Both the position numbers and the translations under genes were made by a program. The notes beneath the pieces are model-generated. The model had not been told where the DNA came from and did not search any database. It saw nothing but the letters and a program-made list of their open reading frames with translations. From Sepiola atlantica (lineage: Eukaryota; Mollusca; Cephalopoda; Sepiida; Sepiolidae): a stretch of 64,000 nt of DNA. The stretch covers positions 50,683,613 to 50,747,612 of the forward strand of contig OY744533.1 in NCBI GenBank assembly GCA_963556195.1, read 5' to 3'. Of the stretch, positions 57,250-64,000 are shown in pieces (the stretch's first letter is position 1; each line of letters begins with the position of its first letter).

Positions 57250-57660
57250 ATATTCGTATGTACGTTATCACCTTCCACATTTTTAAAGCTAGGATCGCGC
57301 GATCGCCGAAGATGAAATGCAAAAAAGTCATTTCCTATATTTCATCTGACTTGGCTGTTGTGTTGAACGTAAAACTCGAACTAAAATACACTTTCATGGC
57401 ATTGAGGATAGGATTAAAGAATAATACTTATTCTGTAAAAAGATGAGACAATAATATCGTGGGATCTGTGTTCGCGCCAGACGTCCATAGAATAAAAATA
57501 TGTCACAAACTCCTACAAATATTTTGAAAATAGACCCAAATAACCAAATATATTCTGAAACTACATCAACCATAGTACTTAGATGTGTATGTTTCAGTTT
57601 GAACAATAAAATAGTGAGGTCAGCCAGACGTCTATAGAATAGAAATATGCTACAAACTCG
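57250..57660 (+). repeat. dispersed repeat family of 18.5 kb
   Basis: Shares TACGTTATCACCTTCCACAT, GTTGTGTTGAACGTAAAACT and the twice-given ATATCGTGGGATCTGTGTTC, GCGCCAGACGTCCATAGAAT with 18510-18870. Here the alternating GC/TG tract is absent. Confidence 0.6.
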
Positions 57661-57879
57661 CGTCCAGTTAGTAAGAAAATAATTCATAATAAATTCATTT
57701 ACGATAAAAATAAAAACATAACCAGGATAAAGGAAATAGCGAATAATTAACAGAAAAGTTGAATAAGTAAAATGTAAAGGTAGTTTCGATACCATCAGAA
57801 AAGAACACTTAATGCAACACGAAAAGGCGAAATGTAAAATTATATTCTTATACAGAAAAAGAATACATAATAATAATGT

Positions 57880-58470
57880 CTCTGTTTATATAAAAATATG
57901 TATGTGCATATCTATATATAAGTGAATACGTTTTTCTCCTGTACCTTCGGCGAGAGTAAGAAAATAACCCCATGCATCATTGGCTACTAAACTCCTCACT
58001 CTATTCAGCTAATTCACTCGAGCGTGTTTAAAGAAATTTATGATTATTTTCTCCATCTAACAATAAATAATACTTTTAGACCACCATCACAGCCTCTCCC
58101 CAAAAGATACCCCATAGAGATGGTAGCAAAAACTTTTCCTTTCAATATTTTACTACTAACACTCTCTCTTTCATCACTGAAAAGTAATAAACAACGGATA
58201 CTTTAGAAAAACGTAACCGTTATTGTTTTATCTTTATTTCCCATTAATTTAATACATAATACAATAAATACCGCACAAATTTAATAGACGTTCCTTCATA
58301 TTCCACTGATTTTCGGGAAATCGGATTACGTTATTTCTAATTATTAAGTATAGACTTCATCTCATTCCGGATTTTACGGAATACATTTAACGAACTTAAT
58401 CATTTATACTGTACATTTATTCAAAATGGCAGCTACAATATCTTAATCGAATCGTATTTAGACATTTCCC
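57880..58470 (-). repeat. right arm of the 5.3-kb-spaced inverted repeat
   Basis: Reverse complement of 53170-53770, for example TAGTAGCCAATGATGCATGG and CGTTATTTCTAATTATTAAG in matching order. Confidence 0.7.
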
Positions 58471-58479
58471 TTAGCAATC

Positions 58480-59842
58480 TTCAGTTGCTTCAGGTATAAT
58501 TTCATTTTTTTAACTTAAACACTTAGACAATTTAATACATATCACCTTTAAGGCTTAAAAATCTGTTTCAAAACACTTACAGCGTAAAGCGAACTGCAGT
58601 GTTCATTTCGACAACATTAAATTGTTAAAACAATTCCATGGAAGCACGTAATATCAGTTTCTCTACGAACTTTACACGAATTATTAACAGACAACACAAG
58701 TTCATTGTTTCACTTTTGCCCATCCATACATATCTAAAATTAATCCAACATTCGTGTTTTCTTTTTCACGTTAGGTATTAATTTTTATTTTTATTTTATT
58801 TTGGAGGGGGGGGTATTTTAGATAAGACGTTTTCTTTTCTTCTTTAGATTTACCTATTATAACCGCCCATTCCCTCTTTCTCTTCTTCCCCCACCCTCTC
58901 TCTCTCTCTCTTCCATAGCTACAATTTATTAAAAAACCTGTTTACATTTTCGCCGACTTAAATGATCACAGCATACAACAGTACCTTCGAGGCAATACAC
59001 ATTAAACAAATGCGTACAATTTTTCTGCTCACATTCGATTTAAATTAGCATTCGTCGATTTGTTTATGTATATTTTATTATCATGACCATACGTCAGTTA
59101 CGAATAACGTTCCTTTGTTTAATTCATGACAGTTAAAATACTTCGGAATCAATTTTGAACACAGACCGGCATAACATTTAAAATAATTATTTTCATCTAA
59201 ATTTTCCTATTCATCGAACATTATTCGATATTAATTCATACCGAACATTATTCAAATTTAGTTCATAACTTTTTTTACATACTTTCTTCGACGCTAAAAC
59301 TGCTACTGATATTCCAAAAAATATTAATTTCTACTTTTCTAAATATACTTCAACTTAATGTGCAGTATCCGTTGCGTTGTCTTTTCTCTTCTCAGTCAGT
59401 GAAGGAGAAATCTTTCTAGACTGTTGCATTTTTATTACTTTTCCTTTATTTAACTATTTGTCAATTTTAGAAGAAATCATTCTAGACTGTGGCAATTTTT
59501 CCCCAGGAGATGGATTTTCAAAAGATTAAACATCACCATTGTATAACTCTCCCCTCGTGGAGAGGCAACGAAATAGCAATAACATAGTCAATGGTAATAG
59601 TGTAGATTAGTTAACAGTCGATAAATAGAAAACAAAATAACCACAACAAATTCCTTAGATCAATCGCCATATATTTAAATTAAAGCCAGAATTAGACAAA
59701 AGGTCGATTTTCAATGTTGGTAAATTCAATCTCCTACCACAATGAGCACCCTAAAAAGTCAACTGCACATGACACCTTACAAGCTACAGTTAGACCAACA
59801 GTTCCAGGACAAAATGTGTCTAAGACTTCTGAAACACCCTGT
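58480..59842. other. no gene recognised
   Basis: AT-rich; a G-run at about 58805 and (CT)n at about 58898. 59550-59770 shares pieces with the CCCTATTTACTTGCC repeat family. Confidence 0.4.
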
Positions 59843-60190
59843 ACTCCTTGGCCTTTTGGCTAAGATCAAGGTGTAGTATCTGTTCCGATGGATGCTGCAC
59901 TTCATAGATCGGTATTGTCTTGGCATTCGGGGCTTGATTTCCGCCGTCTATGGGTCTGATCTGTCCTGTGCAGTTTAAGGAGGTCAACCCTCCCAGGCTT
60001 TACCCCCCCCCTCTTTGGGGAGGAGTAAGTTAATTGCTTACTGTCTGAGGCGCCCCTACCGGGGAATGCCGACGGGGCTGCCCAGGCAATTTTTAATGGC
60101 CAGAGTGCTCACCTTCTCGAGCACTGGCTTTTCAAATCCCACTTTCCGACCTTGTGTCACATATTCCTATTGTGGGTAGGGGTTAAATAA
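59843..60190 (+). repeat. U2-snRNA-headed SINE, copy 1
   Basis: The head CTTGGCCTTTTGGCTAAGAT, CAAGGTGTAGTATCTGTTC (about 59848-59886) matches the first about 45 nt of U2 snRNA, including the branch-point-pairing GUGUAGUA. The rest is unrelated to U2: GGTCAACCCTCCCAGGCTTT, CCTACCGGGGAATGCCGACG. No Sm site or later U2 stem-loops are present, so it is a retroposed SINE and not a U2 gene. Confidence 0.8.
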
Positions 60191-60520
60191 CGCCTTTTGG
60201 CTAAGATCAAAGTGTAGTATCTGTTCCGATGGATACTGCACCCCATAGACTGGTATTGTCTTGGCCTTCGGGGCTTGATTTACGCCTGTCTATGGGTCTG
60301 TCCTGTGCAGTTCTAGGAGGTCCACCCTCCCAGGCTTCGCCTCCCCTCTTTGGGGAGGAGTAAGTTTATTGCTTACTGCCTGAGGCGCCCCTACCGGGGA
60401 ATGCCGACGGGGCTGCCCAGGCAATTTTTAAACCCCACTTTCCCGACCCGACCTTGGGTCACATCTTACTTGTGGGAGTAAGATAAAAACTGGCCTTGTG
60501 CCTAACTCCTGGAGAGGAGT
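60191..60520 (+). repeat. U2-snRNA-headed SINE, copy 2
   Basis: GCCTTTTGGCTAAGATCAAA starts at 60192, 341 bp after its counterpart at 59851. The body repeats that of copy 1 closely (GAGGCGCCCCTACCGGGGAA, GCCGACGGGGCTGCC), giving a head-to-tail dimer. Confidence 0.8.
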
Positions 60521-60654
60521 AAATCAATACTCATAAATGTTTAAAATTATATAGCCATTAAGTGCTACAACGGGGTGAGGCTATTCTAAATATATATTTT
60601 TTCATCTTCTAAATTATTAATAATATTTTTTTGTTTTTAATTAAGAATTATACA

Positions 60655-61335
60655 CATTTGATGTTTAAAATGATATCGCAAATTAGAGTAATTACGGTGT
60701 GAGAATATTCGGCAATGGCGCATTATAGTGAATAAGGAAAATAGGGGTGAAAAAATCAACAAAAAACTGTTACCTAAGGCAATAAAAGTTACTTCTTTAT
60801 CTATCTGCACAATGTTTGTGTGTTTTAAAGTATTTGAAAGTGTTTTCATTTTAATTTAATGTTTCGTTCAAATCGCCTTACGTCAGAGTCACAATTCAAA
60901 AGGACTGACTCCACGTTAACGGACATCTCCGAAGTCTCGTTACTTTATCTTTTTCGTCATTTTTTCCTTTGAATTAGATAGAAAAGTAAATTTTATTGCG
61001 TTTGGAACAGTAAGTTGTTATATATTTGTTTTGGTGAAAGGGGGTTCACCCCAAAAGACGAAAAAAACAGCAATCAAACTTCGAAAATATCCGCCAAAGT
61101 GTCCGTCCGCCTTTTTGGATTGTGACTCTAATGTAAGACGATTTGAACGAAATCTTAGATTGAGATAAAAACGCTTTCAAATACTTTAAAGCACAAAACA
61201 TATGCAGGTAGGTAGAAAATTAACTTTATTACCTTTGGTAACAGTTATTTATTGATTATTTGAGGGCTTTTTATATTTTGTTCCTTGTAAACTATAATGC
61301 ACCATTGACGAATATTCATGCAGATGCCATTTGTT
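60655..61335. mobile_element. foldback element, about 220-250-nt arms
   Basis: Left arm 60655-60900 and right arm 61120-61335 are diverged reverse complements (TTTAAAGTATTTGAAAG, TTTCGTTCAAATCG, TTACxTxAGAGTCACAAT, GGCAATGGxGCATTATAGT). The 220-bp centre has no coding potential. Resembles a MITE or foldback transposon. Confidence 0.75.
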
Positions 61336-61339
61336 TTTC

Positions 61340-63240
61340 TGTCTAAATTATAAATAATACGAGTATACTCGTGCCGTTAAAAATGACGACAAAATATTTA
61401 TATCGATATGCCCTCTAAAATATCGGCAACATATATTATATTGTTATACTTACTATTGGGTAACTTACATTACGGTCAATATCAAACATATAGTATAAGG
61501 TGTATATTTAAACATTTATTTATATAATTAAACTCGACGTTTTTACTGCAACCCGCATTTTGTTTATTTGTTTCTATTTTGTAGTGGCGAAGTATTTTGA
61601 GTGGTGTTCTTCTACAAAAAATCCAAATGTATATTAATCTGCCTACAGTAATGCTGACATTCTTTAAAGAAAGCTTTAATCGTCGGTTCGTCTCCTCTTT
61701 ACTAATTTATTTTGGGATAGTTCTAAGTACTTCCATCACAATTGGTAACTTTATTATAATTTTAAACATTTTCTTTTGTAACTGAATGTTTGGTCGAGAA
61801 GCCCAAACTTGTGTCATTCAGCGCAATGTAAACGTGTCTGTGTATTTTCATAGCAAACTTGTCTAGTAGCTTTTTATGTACTTTAACAAATAAAAGTCTT
61901 GTCGTTTCGTTTTTGTTTTTTTAGCCGTTTTTTTTCGATATAACGGGCGCCAAATGTTGTACAAATATTTAACTTTAGGGCAGTTACCCGCTTTCTTAAA
62001 TATGTAAGATTATTATCTAATCAAAATTGTATGACACGTATTTATTCCGTTCAAATAAAACGTGTAGATTTTAAAAGTATATCAATAGTTGAAGAGTACG
62101 AATGTAAAACGCGATAAATCCAATGCCTTGAAATTAGGAAATTAAACAATAAAAGGACGAATATATCAAATCTAGACTGTGACTAAAATCTTATTTTAAT
62201 TAAAAGCAAGAAAAAATGTTGCTATGACATTGTGTAAAACATGATTTGGGTATGTGGTAAAGTGTTGAAGTTTTTAAATGGTGTTTATCGCGATTTGCAG
62301 TCGAACTATTCGGTTATAAGTTGGTCTACCTATTCCAAGATGGGTTTTAAATAATGAGGCACATTTGCAGCCTAGAGAATCCAGATAATGAGGCACATTT
62401 GCTATCTAGAGAATCCAGATAGTTTATCCATTTTCCAGTGAACTTCAGAAAGCACGGATAAACCTCCGACTTACGTTGGTTGGTTGTTCTGTTTTAAGGC
62501 AGTTAACCCTTGGTTCGCACTTTTCTGCTGAAACTGATTATGTTTTTTGCATACGCCATGTTTGTAGACTTATTTCTAGACGAATCGTTTATAAATACAT
62601 AATCTGCAATCTGAGTGATTAAAAGTATATATAGTTGGTGTAGCCATTCAAGAATACTGCAACATTTACGGGTATTTTTTAGCGAAATCTTACACACATT
62701 ACCAGGGCTAATCACTTACCGACCCATCAATGTTTAGCTCTGTAGAACTGATAGTTCCGGAGAAGTGTCAACAAACACAAAGTACGCAAAATGAAAACGA
62801 AAGTTTAGCGAGACTTGAACATACAAATCTTTTTTATAACTTCGACATTTATGGGTATTTCTAAGCAAAATTTTACACGCATATTATACCCCCTAAAAAA
62901 ACTTTGAAATACTGAAATTTGGGGAATATTTATTAATTGATGTCTAATATCTCCGAATTTTATGAAAATGTATAATTACACACCAAAAATAAATATTCCC
63001 AAATTTTCAGTTTCTTTAAAGTATTTTCAATGGGTAAAACATCCTATTTGAACATTAAAATATATCAGATTGAATTTGATCTATAGTTAAACTTTCTAAA
63101 AATCTGAGGTATCTGACTATTTACGAAGAGCTATCGCCCCCATCCACCCCCTTCGCATTAAACTAAATTAAACTAATTATAGCCTACATTACAACTCCTT
63201 TACACCTAGCAGATGTGTTCCAAAATTCATAATGATCGGT
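61340..63240. other. no gene recognised
   Basis: AT-rich. A 34-bp tandem duplication (ATAATGAGGCACATTTGC ... AGAGAATCCAG) lies at 62351-62420. Confidence 0.45.
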
Positions 63241-63249
63241 GCAATAGTT

Positions 63250-63560
63250 TATCCTGTACATATATATATATATATTTGCATTAACTTATCTTTTGCAAAT
63301 ATGTGTGTATATGTGTGTACGTATGTGTGTATATATATATGTGTATATATATATATGTGTGTGTGTATGTATGTATGTGTATATAATTCAATCTTTATCC
63401 CCCTCTCTGTCACTATAACCACACGCCTGTGTGTGTGCACGCATGGGTGTGTGTGTGCGTATTTATGTGTATGTGTGTATGTGTCGCTCACCTATTCACA
63501 AGACTCAAGATTAGACCACACGCATACGGACGCACACACACACGCAGACACGACTTCGTT
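63250..63560. repeat. AT / GT / CA mixed microsatellites
   Basis: Alternating AT, GTAT, GTGTGT and CACACA tracts. The Cys/Val/Tyr-rich frames they open are artefacts. Confidence 0.9.
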
Positions 63561-63818
63561 CTTGGAGACGACAAAAAGCAATAAAAAGTATTAATTTCAA
63601 AAGAAATCCGGCGCACCCTAGGAGGCTGGGATGACCGATGGGTCATGGATGGGTAACACGCACTTGACCAAGAGAAGCAGGAAAAATGGCAAACAAAAAA
63701 TAAAAAATAAAAGATACCCACACACCCGCAAACCCACGCATGCGCAAAAACAATAACAAATTCCTCAAATGAAACAACATTTACTCAAATCGAAAGACAT
63801 TTCTTCAAATGGATTTTC

Positions 63819-63859
63819 ATATCTGATGAAAGCGGACCACCGCTTGAAACGCGTTATAT
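63819..63859 (+). ncRNA. hammerhead-ribozyme-like motif, best-formed stem II
   Basis: AUAU (63819-63822), CUGAUGA (63823-63829), a perfect 6-bp stem II AAGCGG-ACCA-CCGCUU, GAA (63846-63848), palindromic stem III ACG/CGU, U (63855) as cleavage base, AUAU (63856-63859) closing a 4-bp stem I. No (AT)n is visible before the window ends, 141 nt downstream. Confidence 0.7.
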
Positions 63860-64000
63860 AAAATTATAAAATGGTAAAACAACAAAATAATAAATAAATG
63901 TTGAAAAAAACATTCTACAAATGTTGGTAGCCTTACTCCTTTACATATATACTTTTCTCTCGTTGGAACTGCACTAATACTGCACTACCCTCTTTTCTAT

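Noticed and set aside
59843..60520. Functional U2 snRNA genes
   Set aside because: Only the first about 45 nt match; no Sm site or later stem-loops.

Overview
This 64 kb window is animal nuclear DNA, AT-rich and dominated by repeats. It most resembles a mollusc, probably a cephalopod such as an octopus. That is an inference from the peptidoglycan-recognition-protein gene, the very dense (AT)n, (TAA)n and (CT)n microsatellites, the tRNA- and U2-headed SINEs and the mix of LINE families; no species-specific marker was tested. No bacterial, viral or organellar genes were seen.

Only one host gene is convincing: a peptidoglycan recognition protein (PGRP) on the minus strand. Two exons are visible, 25440-25216 and 5285-4849, separated by a 19.9 kb intron. 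The splice joins in frame across the conserved DNGWSDVGYN block. All zinc-amidase ligands are present and the protein ends in a hydrophobic tail that could be a GPI-anchor or membrane signal. The 5' exon(s) with the signal peptide were not found between 25441 and 64000.

Layout. 0-4.8 kb: SINE pieces, microsatellites and a LINE tail. 4.8-25.4 kb: the PGRP gene. Its intron holds a four-unit SINE/hairpin array (6.1-8.1 kb), an N-terminal fragment of an R4/Dong-like LINE, a 33-copy 55-bp minisatellite with a four-unit higher-order period (10.7-12.5 kb), several hammerhead-ribozyme-like elements, a SINE with 12-bp target duplications, and other LINE fragments. 25.4-34.6 kb: LINE endonuclease, mariner-like debris and a long CT-rich compound repeat. 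34.6-38.1 kb: nothing recognisable. 38.1-43.7 kb: tandem bodies of a U2-linked repeat and two inverted pairs of hammerhead elements. 45.1-51.7 kb: at least four head-to-tail, 5'-truncated R4/Dong-like LINEs separated by (TAA)n. 52.3-58.5 kb: (AT)n tracts and a 5.3 kb region bounded by long inverted repeats. 59.8-60.5 kb: two tandem SINEs with a U2 snRNA head. 60.65-61.34 kb: a foldback. 63.8 kb: a well-formed hammerhead motif.

The most interesting pattern is a set of about ten hammerhead-ribozyme-like motifs from several sequence families. Each well-formed one has the CUGANGA and GAA cores, a stem II hairpin, a short stem III ending in a UH cleavage triplet, and a stem I of at least 3 bp. Where the flank is inside the window, an (AT)n or mixed AT/TAA microsatellite lies downstream of the ribozyme. 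Three inverted pairs have the microsatellites at the outer ends. This suggests Penelope-like or retrozyme-type retroelements. A second pattern is the repeated association of the R4/Dong-like LINE with (TAA)n. All functional statements are readings of sequence; no database search or folding program was run.
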